NCBI RefSeq assembly: GCF_004761975.1
Contig: NZ_RQII01000059.1
Coordinates: 1-44,776 of the forward strand
DNA length: 44,776 nt
Source: Planococcus koreensis
GTDB lineage: Bacteria > Bacillota > Bacilli > Bacillales_A > Planococcaceae
Direction: 5' to 3'
Shown here piece by piece: positions 33,686 through 41,513 of this stretch. Made by a program: the position numbers and the translations under genes. The stretch's first letter is position 1. The number at the start of each line of letters is the position of its first letter. The notes beneath the pieces are model-generated. The model searched no databases and was not told where the DNA came from. It saw nothing but the letters and a program-made list of their open reading frames with translations.

Positions 33686-34483
33686 TTATCGCAGAAAATC
33701 CATCAAGCTTTGCTGAATGATTTTTGAACTTGCCGATAGACTCGCTTGGTAGATGCTTTCTTCGCTTTTCAATCGGATGATCGCTTCCGCGTAATCGACA
33801 TCTTCTATTTTGGAAACCGCTGTTTTTAATTCGAATGTGTGGTCTTTCAAGCGATTTTCGGTCGCTTCGACGCGGTTTGTACGCGCCCCGATATCAGCTT
33901 GCGCACCGAGCATGCGCTCCATGCCACCATCGATGGCGTCAAGGTCGATGCCATTTCCGGCTTTTACTGCTGCGGCCAGATTTTCCAAAACCGCCATCGT
34001 GTCGCCGAGCACTTCAGCCGCAGACGCGTTCGCTTTAATGGAAAGTCCATCGCTGATAGTGAACTTTTTGTCGGCTCCGAACAACGCTTGGCCGTTGACT
34101 TTCGCTTGCGCAAATTGGCTCATCTGCGTGCTCAGCTCTTCCAGCTCGGACGCAATCACATCGCGGTCGGAATCATTGATTGTGCCATTGCTCGCGTGGA
34201 CGGCCAGTTCGCGCACGCGGTGCATGACGCTCGTCATGCTGCTGATCGTCTGGTCTGTTTCATCGAGCCACAGTTTTGCTTCATCGGTGTTGCGTGCGTA
34301 TTGTTCGTTCGCGGCAATGGAGCTTTTCATGCTCATCGCTTTGCTGACGCCGTTGGGATTATCAGAAGGTCGCTCGATCATTTTGCCGGTCGACACTTGG
34401 CTATTGGTTTTTTCGAAACGGCTCAAGTTCTGGTTCATGTGGCGTACCGAATTTTGGTGCAGCATCTGTTGGGTGACTCTCAT
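33686..34483 (-). CDS. flgL: Hook-filament junction protein FlgL
   Basis: Second hook-filament junction protein (265 residues; B. subtilis 298). The flagellin-like N-terminus is M-R-V-T-Q-Q-M-L-H-Q-N-S, with S-T-G-K-M-I-E-R-P-S-D-N-P. The C-terminus is A-I-I-R-L-K-S-E-E-S-I-Y-Q-A-S-L-S-A-S-S-K-I-I-Q. GGAGG precedes the ATG. The domain between the conserved ends is short. It is the last gene before the terminator; yviE, fliW and csrA, which follow in B. subtilis, are not in this window. Confidence 0.92.
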   Translation of the reverse strand: MRVTQQMLHQNSVRHMNQNLSRFEKTNSQVSTGKMIERPSDNPNGVSKAMSMKSSIAANEQYARNTDEAKLWLDETDQTISSMTSVMHRVRELAVHASNGTINDSDRDVIASELEELSTQMSQFAQAKVNGQALFGADKKFTISDGLSIKANASAAEVLGDTMAVLENLAAAVKAGNGIDLDAIDGGMERMLGAQADIGARTNRVEATENRLKDHTFELKTAVSKIEDVDYAEAIIRLKSEESIYQASLSASSKIIQQSLMDFLR

Positions 34484-34508
34484 CGTGATTTACCTCCACT
34501 CGGTTTCA

Positions 34509-35744
34509 TTAGCGCGCCATGCGATTGATCAAGGTATCCAGCAATTCATCGGTGGTCGACACGAAACGCGCCGCCGCACTGTAAGCATGCTGGTATTTGA
34601 TCAAATTCGCCATTTCTTCATCAATCGAAATGCCCGTCACCGATTGGCGGCGGTTGTCGGTCGCCATCAACGCCGCTTCCGAATTCGCTGCACCGTTGAT
34701 CGCTGTCTGGCTTTGTGCGCCAATCTGGCTGACCAATGCGCGGAAATCGCTCTGCGCCGCTTTGCTGTCTTCTTCAAGAGTTGCCAGTGCTGTGTAAGCT
34801 GCGCCTGTGTTGACGCTCAAGCTCTGGACCGTAAACGGCGTCCCGCTGGCAAATAAACTGCCGGCGCTGTTCAAGCCATTCGCTTCTGCGAATTTCTCAA
34901 CGACAGCCGCCAAATTGCCTTGGTGCGCTTCAACCGTTTTCAGCGCTTCTTCAATGCCGCCGATTTTGCCGCCGCCAACCGCTTCTCCGACCGCGATTGA
35001 ACCGGTTTGTTCGATGCCTGTTACGAGCGGTTTGCCGTTTTGTGTGCTGATGTCGTAGACGCCGTTTTTATTGGCTTTGACGTCGATCGGCATCAATGCT
35101 GAAAGTTTTTCCACCAGCATGTCCCGTTTGTCGAGCAAGTCATTTGAATTGCTGCCGCTTTTCAGGATGCTGTGGTTCAGTTCGGCGATTTCTTTCAAAT
35201 AGCCGTTCGCTTCGCCGACTGCTGCAGTTTGCTGCAGCGTCAAGTCCGCTGTGATGTTGCCGAATGACCGGTCCATCGACTGAGCAAGTTCAGTGAACGC
35301 TAACGCACGTTCTTTCAAAACGGCTTGCGCAGATGCGCTCGACGGGTCGTTCGCCACATCCTGCCAGGCAGCAGCCAATTGGTCCATGGACACGCGGAGG
35401 CCTGTTTCGCTCGGTTCGCCGATGGCCACTTCAATGCGGCCCATCGTTTCCTGGCGCACGGACCATTCCGCGGCAGAAGAAGATTGGTCGCGGTATTGGG
35501 CATCGAGAAAACGGTCCCGAACACGGGTGATCGATTCGACAAGCGACCCTTGGCCAAGCTGGCTCGGGTTGACGCTGCCGCTCGCCCAGACGTCAAGCGA
35601 TGGCGCCGATGCCTGGTTGACTTGCTGGCGTGAATAGCCTGGTGTATTGGCGTTTGCAATATTATGCCCCGTTGTCGAGATGCTTGTCTGCGCCACTGCT
35701 AGGCCGCGTTTGCCGAGTTCTAATCCGTGAAATGTTGAAACCAT
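34509..35744 (-). CDS. flgK: Hook-filament junction protein FlgK (compact)
   Basis: First hook-filament junction protein. At 411 residues it is about 100 shorter than the 507-residue B. subtilis protein. The N-terminus is L-E-L-G-K-R-G-L-A-V-A-Q-T-S-I-S-T-T-G-H, then N-I-A-N-A-N-T-P-G-Y-S-R. The C-terminus has S-G-x-S-I-D-E-E-M-A-N-L-I-K-Y-Q-H-A-Y-S-A-A-A-R-type residues. Loss is in the central surface domain, so the junction core should work. GGAGG precedes the ATG. Confidence 0.92.
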   Translation of the reverse strand: MVSTFHGLELGKRGLAVAQTSISTTGHNIANANTPGYSRQQVNQASAPSLDVWASGSVNPSQLGQGSLVESITRVRDRFLDAQYRDQSSSAAEWSVRQETMGRIEVAIGEPSETGLRVSMDQLAAAWQDVANDPSSASAQAVLKERALAFTELAQSMDRSFGNITADLTLQQTAAVGEANGYLKEIAELNHSILKSGSNSNDLLDKRDMLVEKLSALMPIDVKANKNGVYDISTQNGKPLVTGIEQTGSIAVGEAVGGGKIGGIEEALKTVEAHQGNLAAVVEKFAEANGLNSAGSLFASGTPFTVQSLSVNTGAAYTALATLEEDSKAAQSDFRALVSQIGAQSQTAINGAANSEAALMATDNRRQSVTGISIDEEMANLIKYQHAYSAAARFVSTTDELLDTLINRMAR

Positions 35745-35765
35745 TTTTCTCTGCCTCCTGGAACC

Positions 35766-36251
35766 TTAAGCTTTTGTATCGAAAAAGCCTTGGCTGCTTG
35801 TCTGTGGTTTTTGATTGCCGATTGGCGATTGGTAATTGAAATGCTGTTGCTTCGTTTTTGTCACTTGGTCGATCATGTGCTGCACGAAATGCATCGAATC
35901 GAGCAGCAAGCGCTCGTTGATCTGGTTTTTCGCCTGCAATTCTACTAATAATCCCTGAAGCGTTTTGACCTGCGTTTGCAGCTTGCGTTTCATCAGTTCG
36001 TCCGGCAAGCCGTCGACCAATCCGCTGAAGCTGTCCGCACCGTATTGCTCCATCAATTGAATCGCCACGCGCTCGCGTTCAGCTTCAATCACGTTCAGCT
36101 GCTTCACCAGCTTCGCTTCGTCTTTCACTAATACGTTCAGTTCATCCACGCGCCGTTCAATGAGCACGACGCGCTTTTGTTCCGCATAATCGATGAGCTG
36201 TTTCTGTATCTCGATCAGCTCTTCAAGCGCCACGCCCAATCGATTTAGCAT
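35766..36251 (-). CDS. flgN: FlgN-like export chaperone for FlgK and FlgL
   Basis: A 161-residue, mostly helical cytosolic protein with two long coiled-coil helices (ALEELIEIQKQLIDYAEQKR, then EAERERVAIQLM). It matches the FlgN (YvyG) family in size, helical pattern and place between flgM and flgK. It delivers the junction proteins to the export gate. The C-terminal tail is polar and probably disordered. Confidence 0.85.
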   Translation of the reverse strand: MLNRLGVALEELIEIQKQLIDYAEQKRVVLIERRVDELNVLVKDEAKLVKQLNVIEAERERVAIQLMEQYGADSFSGLVDGLPDELMKRKLQTQVKTLQGLLVELQAKNQINERLLLDSMHFVQHMIDQVTKTKQQHFNYQSPIGNQKPQTSSQGFFDTKA

Positions 36252-36278
36252 GCGACTTCCTCCCTCTTGCAGCCAGCG

Positions 36279-36551
36279 TTATTTATCAAACCAAAATTGA
36301 AACACCTTGTCCGCCACTTTTTGGCTGTTGACCTGGTATTCGCCCGACTGGATCTGGGCTTTCAATGCATCGATTTTTTCCTGTCTGTCTGTACTTGCTT
36401 CTGTTTTCTTCTCGAACATTTCTTTGGCCCGGTTGGAAATCTGCACTTGGTCTTCCTGTTGGATCGGCTTCGCCTTGTCCACCGGCGGTACATTCATCTG
36501 CTTTTGATACGAATTAATGAAAGTTGAACCGTTCGTTTTATCGATATGCAT
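36279..36551 (-). CDS. flgM: Anti-sigma-D factor FlgM
   Basis: A 90-residue anti-sigma factor that holds SigD inactive until the hook is complete and FlgM is exported. V-Q-I-S-N-R-A-K-E-M-F near residue 35 and the C-terminal helices K-I-D-A-L-K-A-Q-I-Q-S-G-E-Y-Q-V-N and V-A-D-K-V are the family core. Order yvyF-flgM-flgN-flgK-flgL is as in B. subtilis. Since the sigma-D promoter upstream drives it, feedback on SigD is expected. Confidence 0.9.
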   Translation of the reverse strand: MHIDKTNGSTFINSYQKQMNVPPVDKAKPIQQEDQVQISNRAKEMFEKKTEASTDRQEKIDALKAQIQSGEYQVNSQKVADKVFQFWFDK

Positions 36552-36569
36552 GCTGCCACCGCCTTCCTG

Positions 36570-37004
36570 TTATTTCCCTTGCTTCAGCTGCCAGTATTTC
36601 GCGGCTCCTGAACCCTGCCTTCTATCAGCTGCGAGCTCTTCCAGCAATTGTTCTTGTTTCAATGTTTTATTGATTTCCATGGAGAATGTGTCGTAGCAGG
36701 AAGTACACAAAATCTGCCGCTTAATCGCGATGCCGCAATGGGCGCACGGGTAACCGAGATTCGGGAAGTCTTCACCGTAAATCCGTCCTTCCCGGATGAA
36801 TGACGAAATCCGCTTCGCCGACACTTCCGTCGCTTCGCTCAAGTCTTCCAGCGTCGTGAACCGATGCTCTTCTCTCCGCAAAAACGCTTCGACAAATTTG
36901 AAATCTTCTTCAATTTCTTTATAGCATTCTAGACAATGATCGGTAAATGTCTTCAAATACAATTTCCCACAAATCGAACAATTATCTAACCGGTCTGATT
37001 GCAC
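36570..37004 (-). CDS. yvyF: YvyF-like flagellar operon protein with zinc-ribbon motifs
   Basis: A roughly 144-residue protein (TIGR03826/YvyF type). It has an N-terminal C-x-x-C...C-x-x-C cluster (C-S-I-C-G-K, H-C-L-E-C), a helix-turn-helix-like middle (F-T-T-L-E-D-L-S-E-A-T-E-V-S-A-K-R-I) and a second C-A-H-C...C-T-S-C cluster, so two metal sites are likely. The exact function is unsettled; it always lies ahead of flgM. I favour the GTG at 37004 (AGGTG 6 bases ahead); ATG at 37010 is an alternative. Confidence 0.8.
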   Translation of the reverse strand: MQSDRLDNCSICGKLYLKTFTDHCLECYKEIEEDFKFVEAFLRREEHRFTTLEDLSEATEVSAKRISSFIREGRIYGEDFPNLGYPCAHCGIAIKRQILCTSCYDTFSMEINKTLKQEQLLEELAADRRQGSGAAKYWQLKQGK

Positions 37005-37032
37005 TTGCATCACCTGGTTCTTTCTACTAATT

Positions 37033-37059
37033 ATATCGGCACTTTCCGGAAAAAGTTTA
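37033..37059 (-). promoter_or_regulatory. Sigma-D promoter ahead of yvyF-flgM-flgN-flgK-flgL
   Basis: Minus strand TAAA (37056-37059), 15-base spacer, GCCGATAT (37033-37040): an exact match to the B. subtilis sigma-D consensus. It sits directly behind the fliL stop codon and would start RNA about 20 bases before yvyF. Confidence 0.92.
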
Positions 37060-37063
37060 GCTT

Positions 37064-37483
37064 TTATTGCAATTTAAATTCTGTTACGAGCACACGCTCG
37101 ACTTTTCCATCTTGCATGATCTCGTTCAATTTCGTATAAAGTTCCTTTTCCAACGATGCAATGCCGTCTTTGCCGGCCAATTGCTCTTTCGTGAAGCCGG
37201 CGATTGTCGAGATTGCGGCGGCTTTCGTTTCAGGCGCACGTTTTTCCGCTTCTTCTTTCGCTTTTTCAGTGCTCAGCAAAATATTGAACTGCACAACCCC
37301 GTAATTGTCTTCGGAAGCAAGATTCGTCGTAATCACATCCGTGTCGACGCTCCGCGCTGCAATTTCTTCGGCTGACGGCTTTTTATCGGCTTCCGCCTGC
37401 GGTTCTTTCAAGTAAAACATGGCGCCTGCCCCCACAATGGCCATTGTTAACAATAAAATCACAATCACTTTCATGTTTTTCAT
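37064..37483 (-). CDS. fliL: Flagellar basal-body protein FliL, relocated next to motAB
   Basis: A 139-residue single-span membrane protein (VIVILLLTMAIVGAGAMFYL at the N-terminus). Its extracytoplasmic domain has V-V-Q-F-N-I-L-L-S-T-E-K-A and ends G-K-V-E-R-V-L-V-T-E-F-K-L-Q, the FliL C-terminal pattern. FliL encircles or supports the stator and is normally encoded between flbD and fliM. Here that place is empty and this gene follows motB by 16 bases, so it is probably co-expressed with the stator. Assignment is by pattern; identity is modest. Confidence 0.82.
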   Translation of the reverse strand: MKNMKVIVILLLTMAIVGAGAMFYLKEPQAEADKKPSAEEIAARSVDTDVITTNLASEDNYGVVQFNILLSTEKAKEEAEKRAPETKAAAISTIAGFTKEQLAGKDGIASLEKELYTKLNEIMQDGKVERVLVTEFKLQ

Positions 37484-37499
37484 GCTGCACCTCTATCCA

Positions 37500-38282
37500 T
37501 TATTTTTCTTCCACGGTGTGCGGGGAAATGAGTACTTCCACGCGGCGGTTTTCAGCCCGCCCTTCCGGCGTCTCATTCGTGGCAACCGGCTGGTACTCGC
37601 CGTAGCCCGTCGCACTGAATTTGCGCGGGTCCAGCTCTTTGTTTTCCAATAAAATCTTCATGAAATTGATCGCCCGCTCCGAGCTCAGCTCCCAGTTTGA
37701 CGGGTAGCGTTCGCCGTCCACCGGCACATTGTCGGTATGCCCTTCAATGTAGATCGTCCGCGGCACGTCCGTCACCAGCAGCTTGGCGATTTCAGCAGCC
37801 ATCGCGTCCGCTTCCGCTGTGATATCCGCACTGCCGGAAGGATACAGCACCCCTTCCTTGATCGTCAGCAGCAGCCCTTTTGAAGTCAGCATGGTCTGCA
37901 GCCTCGGCGACAGCCCTTTTTCCTTGATATATGCTTCGATTTTCTCCTGGATTTCACCTAATTCCTTGAAATCCTTTTCCCGTGCGATTGCTTCCGGACT
38001 CTTCGGCGATTCTTCTTCCTCGCCGTCTTCTTCCAGATCCGCCAGTTTCGATGTATCGCCTGGCGTTTCCACCGGCGCCTGCTGCTCGAGAATACCTGTG
38101 CCGCCCTGCAATTCCTGGTTGAACGAATCGGAAATCTCCTGGAACTTCTGCGAATTCACTTCGCTTGCTGCAAACAGCACGATGAACAGCGCCAGCAGGA
38201 GCGTCAAAATATCGGCATACGGGATAAGCCACGACTCGTCGACGTGCTCTTCGTGCTTGTGTTTACGCTTCAACGCGCCCAC
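37500..38282 (-). CDS. motB: Stator protein MotB
   Basis: Peptidoglycan-anchored stator subunit, 260 residues. One membrane span (W-L-I-P-Y-A-D-I-L-T-L-L-L-A-L-F-I-V-L-F-A) carries the essential ion-binding Asp at residue 24. A linker rich in Glu and Ser follows, then an OmpA-like domain (Y-I-E-G-H-T-D-N-V-P-V, then A-E-N-R-R-V-E-V). The span looks like a proton-type MotB, but ion choice cannot be settled by eye. The start is GTG, 20 bases inside motA. Confidence 0.95.
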   Translation of the reverse strand: MGALKRKHKHEEHVDESWLIPYADILTLLLALFIVLFAASEVNSQKFQEISDSFNQELQGGTGILEQQAPVETPGDTSKLADLEEDGEEEESPKSPEAIAREKDFKELGEIQEKIEAYIKEKGLSPRLQTMLTSKGLLLTIKEGVLYPSGSADITAEADAMAAEIAKLLVTDVPRTIYIEGHTDNVPVDGERYPSNWELSSERAINFMKILLENKELDPRKFSATGYGEYQPVATNETPEGRAENRRVEVLISPHTVEEK

Positions 38283-39066
38283 CCACCTTTTCCTTTACCT
38301 CTTCTTTCAGGATCCGGTCTTTCGCCGGCAGATACGTCAACAATTTCTCTTCGATCGTCCGGACAGGCAAGCCTTCCTGAACCGCAAGCAAGCCTTCCAG
38401 CATGATTTGCTTTGTGCGAGCTTCCTGTTCCGATTTGCGTTTCAGCTTATTGGCGAACGGATGCCACAGCACATATCCCGTGAATATCCCGAACAGCGTC
38501 GCGATGAACGCCGCTGAAATCGATTTTCCGAGCAATGCCACATCGTCCAAATGCCCAAGTGCGGCAACAAGTCCGATAACCGCGCCCAACACCCCGAGCG
38601 TCGGTGCATACGTACCGGCTTGCGAAAAGATTTTCGCCCCCAGTTCATGCCGGTCTTCCATTGCCGCAATTTCTTCTTCCATCAATTCACGGATGTATTC
38701 CATGGACTGGCCGTCGACGACCATCTTCAAGCCCCGCTGAAGGAATGGATCTTCCACTTCTTCCGCACGCTCTTCAAGCGCCAATAGCCCTTCCTTGCGC
38801 GCAACCATCGCCCATTCCGTAAACATCGGAATCATTTGCTTTAACGGCATCACTTTCACTTCACCAAAAAGCACCTTGAACAAGCTCGGGATCTTCTTCA
38901 CTTCCTCGCCCGGAAACGCAATCAAGATGGAAGCGGCCGTTCCGCCGAAAATGATGACCAATGCAGCGGGGTTGTACAACGCAATCGGATCGGACCCTTT
39001 CAAAATCATTCCGCCCACCAATACGAGCATTCCCATTAATATGCCTATCCACGATGTCTTATCCAC
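38263..39066 (-). CDS. motA: Stator protein MotA
   Basis: Stator subunit with four membrane spans, 267 residues. The start has G-I-L-M-G-M-L-V-L-V-G-G-M-I-L-K-G, followed by N-P-A-A-L-V-I-I-F-G-G-T. The cytoplasmic loop carries the charged residues that meet FliG (R-G-L-K-M-V-V-D-G near residue 130). The third/fourth spans include A-P-T-L-G-V-L-G-A-V-I-G-L. The start is GTG with GAGG upstream. It follows fliS by 32 bases, so it is probably in the fliD-led operon. Confidence 0.95.
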   Translation of the reverse strand: MDKTSWIGILMGMLVLVGGMILKGSDPIALYNPAALVIIFGGTAASILIAFPGEEVKKIPSLFKVLFGEVKVMPLKQMIPMFTEWAMVARKEGLLALEERAEEVEDPFLQRGLKMVVDGQSMEYIRELMEEEIAAMEDRHELGAKIFSQAGTYAPTLGVLGAVIGLVAALGHLDDVALLGKSISAAFIATLFGIFTGYVLWHPFANKLKRKSEQEARTKQIMLEGLLAVQEGLPVRTIEEKLLTYLPAKDRILKEEVKEKVGGRVEA

Positions 39067-39098
39067 ACCAAAAACCTCATTTCACTCGTTGTTTTCTG

Positions 39099-39476
39099 TT
39101 ATCTGTTCTTCAGCTGGCCCATAGCCTGCTTCCATGTATCGCGCAGTTCCAAGATATAGCCTTCTGCTTCTTCCAGGGCTGCTGTGTCGTTTTTCATATT
39201 GGCTTCGATCAATTTGCCGTATGTAAAATCGTATAATTGTGCAAGGCCTTCAGACATAGCAATATCCATATTCAGCGTGTGCCGCAATTCCTGGATAATG
39301 GCTTGTGCTTTTATGAGATTCGTATGCTTTTCTTCTATTTTATTTTCAGCCATCGCTTTTTTCGCTAATTTCATGAATTTCAAGCACCCGTTGTAGAGCA
39401 TCAGCGTCAACTCTTGTGGTGATGCTGTCATTACCGAGTTCTGCTGGTAAGCTTGATATGGGTTGATTGTTGCCAT
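39099..39476 (-). CDS. fliS: Flagellin export chaperone FliS
   Basis: A 125-residue helical chaperone that binds the flagellin C-terminus before export. The family motifs are Y-Q-Q-N-S-V-M-T-A-S-P-Q-E-L-T-L-M-L-Y-N-G at residues 9-29 and I-A-M-S-E-G-L-A-Q-L-Y-D-F near 78-90. AGGAGGGG precedes the ATG. In B. subtilis the order is fliD-fliS-fliT; here fliT comes first. Confidence 0.95.
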   Translation of the reverse strand: MATINPYQAYQQNSVMTASPQELTLMLYNGCLKFMKLAKKAMAENKIEEKHTNLIKAQAIIQELRHTLNMDIAMSEGLAQLYDFTYGKLIEANMKNDTAALEEAEGYILELRDTWKQAMGQLKNR

Positions 39477-39486
39477 AATTCCCCTC

Positions 39487-39870
39487 CTACTTTCGTTTGT
39501 CGATGAATGAACCGCCGGCGCCCATATTCTGATAGGCGCCGATATACTTCATCGACATTTTCTTAGACTGGCCAATGCGTTTCAACTGATTGCCGAATGC
39601 TTCGTGCAAGCCGGTAACCAGCGGCTGCAAATCCAGTTCCAGCACTTTCAGTTCTGCTATTTTTTCGCGGTCTGCCGGCGTCCAGCTAAAACCTTTTGCG
39701 TTGATTGCTCCCGCAAGCCGGTCAATTGCCCGTTGGCGATTTTCAAACAACGCCTGCACCGCCTCCAATTGGCCATCATCGTTATTCTCCATTTTGCAGT
39801 CAATCAGTTTAGCCCGCATTAACAATTCTCTCGTCTGCCCGAGCAATTCCTTTAAATATTCCTCATGCAT
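39487..39870 (-). CDS. fliT: FliT-like flagellar chaperone
   Basis: A 127-residue helical protein between fliD and fliS, ending Y-Q-N-M-G-A-G-G-S-F-I-D-K-R-K, like the end of Bacillus FliT proteins. FliT binds the filament cap FliD and keeps it soluble. The ATG at 39870 starts 1 base after the fliD stop codon. Family assignment rests on position, size and the C-terminal end rather than on a strong motif. Confidence 0.75.
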   Translation of the reverse strand: MHEEYLKELLGQTRELLMRAKLIDCKMENNDDGQLEAVQALFENRQRAIDRLAGAINAKGFSWTPADREKIAELKVLELDLQPLVTGLHEAFGNQLKRIGQSKKMSMKYIGAYQNMGAGGSFIDKRK

Positions 39871-39871
39871 C

Positions 39872-41353
39872 TTACATGCCACCGAACATATTCGATTGCA
39901 TCCAGACGCTCTGCTGATTCATCGTGTTCATCGCTTTTTCCATTGCTGTGAACTGTCTCCAGTAGCGGTCTTCAACCCGCCCCAGCCGGTCCTGCCAGTT
40001 TGAGATATCTTCATCCATTTGCTTGATTCGTTTAGTGATTAAGCTGTTGTCGACTGAACTTCCCGGATTGCCGGCTCGCGTGCTTAAGCTTTTGATCGCT
40101 GCGTTCAACTCATTGTAGACCCGGTCCCCGACACCGAGGCCGCCGGTTTTGTTTGTAAACAAAGCCATCACCTCATCGGGTTTGTCTGCCAATGCCTTTT
40201 TCAGCTTATCTTCATCGATGTTCAAGCGGGCCCCTTCACTGTAATGCCCTGTTGAAATGCCGATTTGCGAGATGAGCGTAGCGTTGCCTGGTGCAATCCC
40301 TTCCACTTCATCCATGAACGCCTTTCGCAATTGAAGGACCGCGTCCCGCAAAATCGGATCATTGCGCATCAAGCCGCTGCGTGACTTTTCTTCCCATAAC
40401 TCGACTTCGTTTTCTGTCATCGCTTTGCGCTGTTCGTCCGTCAGCGGCTGGAAATCCGGATAGCGTTTTTCCAGCAAAGAGGTTTCGAGTTCGGTAATGG
40501 CTTTATTGTATTGCTCCACGAAATTTTTAATCGACTCTAGCGGCTTTGCAGGATCCGAACTAACGGTAATTGTTGAAGGCCCTCCCACTTGCAATAAATT
40601 CAAGGTCATGCCGTTCACTGTTGTCTGATTCGTTGTCAATCCGTCGATAAGTATGCCATCCAGTTCCACTGAACCGTTCGTTCCGGCAGACCCATATGCC
40701 GCTCCGGTATTCGTCGATACTGTTGTGAGTGCTGCATCCCCTGTGAATTGCTTGGCAAGCGCTGCAGAGTCGAATGTGATGGAAAAGTTCTGCGCTTCAC
40801 CCATCGTTTTCGAAGACACGAAAAAGCGTGAAGTTGTATCGTCGAAGCTAACGCGCAATGCTGGCGACGATGCCGCTGTAGCATCCTGCAGTTTTAAAGC
40901 CACATCTTTATAAGTTTCTTCGCCGGTTAATGTGACAGTAGCACCCCCAACTGTAATGGTGCCACCAGTTCCGATAGCATCCGTGGATTTTGCAGCTCCC
41001 GTGCCATCCGTTTTCTGAATTGCTAAAGTCGAATGCAGTTTCGCTGAACTTGCTACGCTTTTCACTTCAGCGCTATAAGAACCTTGCACTGCACTGGAAG
41101 TCGTTGTCACCGACAAGCTTGCTGTATTCGAAGAAGTTGCGCTGAACGCATTGAACGACGACGTGAAACGCAGGCTGTTAGCGCTTGTGCGCAAATTAGA
41201 CAGCGACAAATTGAAATCCCGGTACGAATCTTGCTGCCAGCCAATCCAGGTTTTCTGCTGAGTTATTTTATCAAGCGGCATTTTTTCAGCCGCCATCAAA
41301 TCTTTCACTAGTTGATCAATATCCATTCCTGTTGCCAATCCGCCAATGCGCAA
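39872..41353 (-). CDS. fliD: Filament cap protein FliD
   Basis: Filament cap (hook-associated protein 2), 493 residues. The N-terminal domain has R-I-G-G-L-A-T-G-M-D-I-D-Q-L-V-K-D-L-M-A-A-E and P-L-D-K-I-T-Q-Q-K; the centre is Ser/Thr-rich, and the C-terminal domain has I-K-N-F-V-E-Q-Y-N-K-A-I and coiled coil near the end. The start is TTG with GGAGTGG about 7 bases ahead. It heads the late-gene run and has its own sigma-D promoter. Confidence 0.94.
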   Translation of the reverse strand: MRIGGLATGMDIDQLVKDLMAAEKMPLDKITQQKTWIGWQQDSYRDFNLSLSNLRTSANSLRFTSSFNAFSATSSNTASLSVTTTSSAVQGSYSAEVKSVASSAKLHSTLAIQKTDGTGAAKSTDAIGTGGTITVGGATVTLTGEETYKDVALKLQDATAASSPALRVSFDDTTSRFFVSSKTMGEAQNFSITFDSAALAKQFTGDAALTTVSTNTGAAYGSAGTNGSVELDGILIDGLTTNQTTVNGMTLNLLQVGGPSTITVSSDPAKPLESIKNFVEQYNKAITELETSLLEKRYPDFQPLTDEQRKAMTENEVELWEEKSRSGLMRNDPILRDAVLQLRKAFMDEVEGIAPGNATLISQIGISTGHYSEGARLNIDEDKLKKALADKPDEVMALFTNKTGGLGVGDRVYNELNAAIKSLSTRAGNPGSSVDNSLITKRIKQMDEDISNWQDRLGRVEDRYWRQFTAMEKAMNTMNQQSVWMQSNMFGGM

Positions 41354-41433
41354 TGTGATCCACTCCGTTTCTAATGATTATCGAGTAATTATATTTTTCG
41401 TCCCGTAATGGTGCATAGTCTTGTATATAAGAG

Positions 41434-41460
41434 TTATCGGCAGAATGTGGGACATTATTA
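41434..41460 (-). promoter_or_regulatory. Sigma-D promoter ahead of fliD
   Basis: Minus strand TAAT (41457-41460), 15 bases, GCCGATAA (41434-41441): one mismatch in each half against TAAA/GCCGATAT. The expected leader is about 75 bases. Confidence 0.85.
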
Positions 41461-41471
41461 ACGCAATTCAG

Positions 41472-41504
41472 CAAAAAAATAAAACCGGCTCCCAAAGGAA
41501 CCGG
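41472..41504 (-). terminator. Terminator of the muramidase-like gene
   Basis: Stem CCGGTTCC/GGAGCCGG (one G-U pair) on the minus strand with a 4-base loop, followed by TTTTATTTTTTT. It separates the muramidase-like gene from fliD. Confidence 0.85.
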
Positions 41505-41513
41505 CCATAACTC

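Noticed and set aside
33810-34856. A long plus-strand open frame (about 348 codons) opposite flgL and flgK
   Set aside because: It is antisense to two clear flagellar genes, has Ser/Arg-rich low-complexity composition and shows no family motif; a shadow frame.
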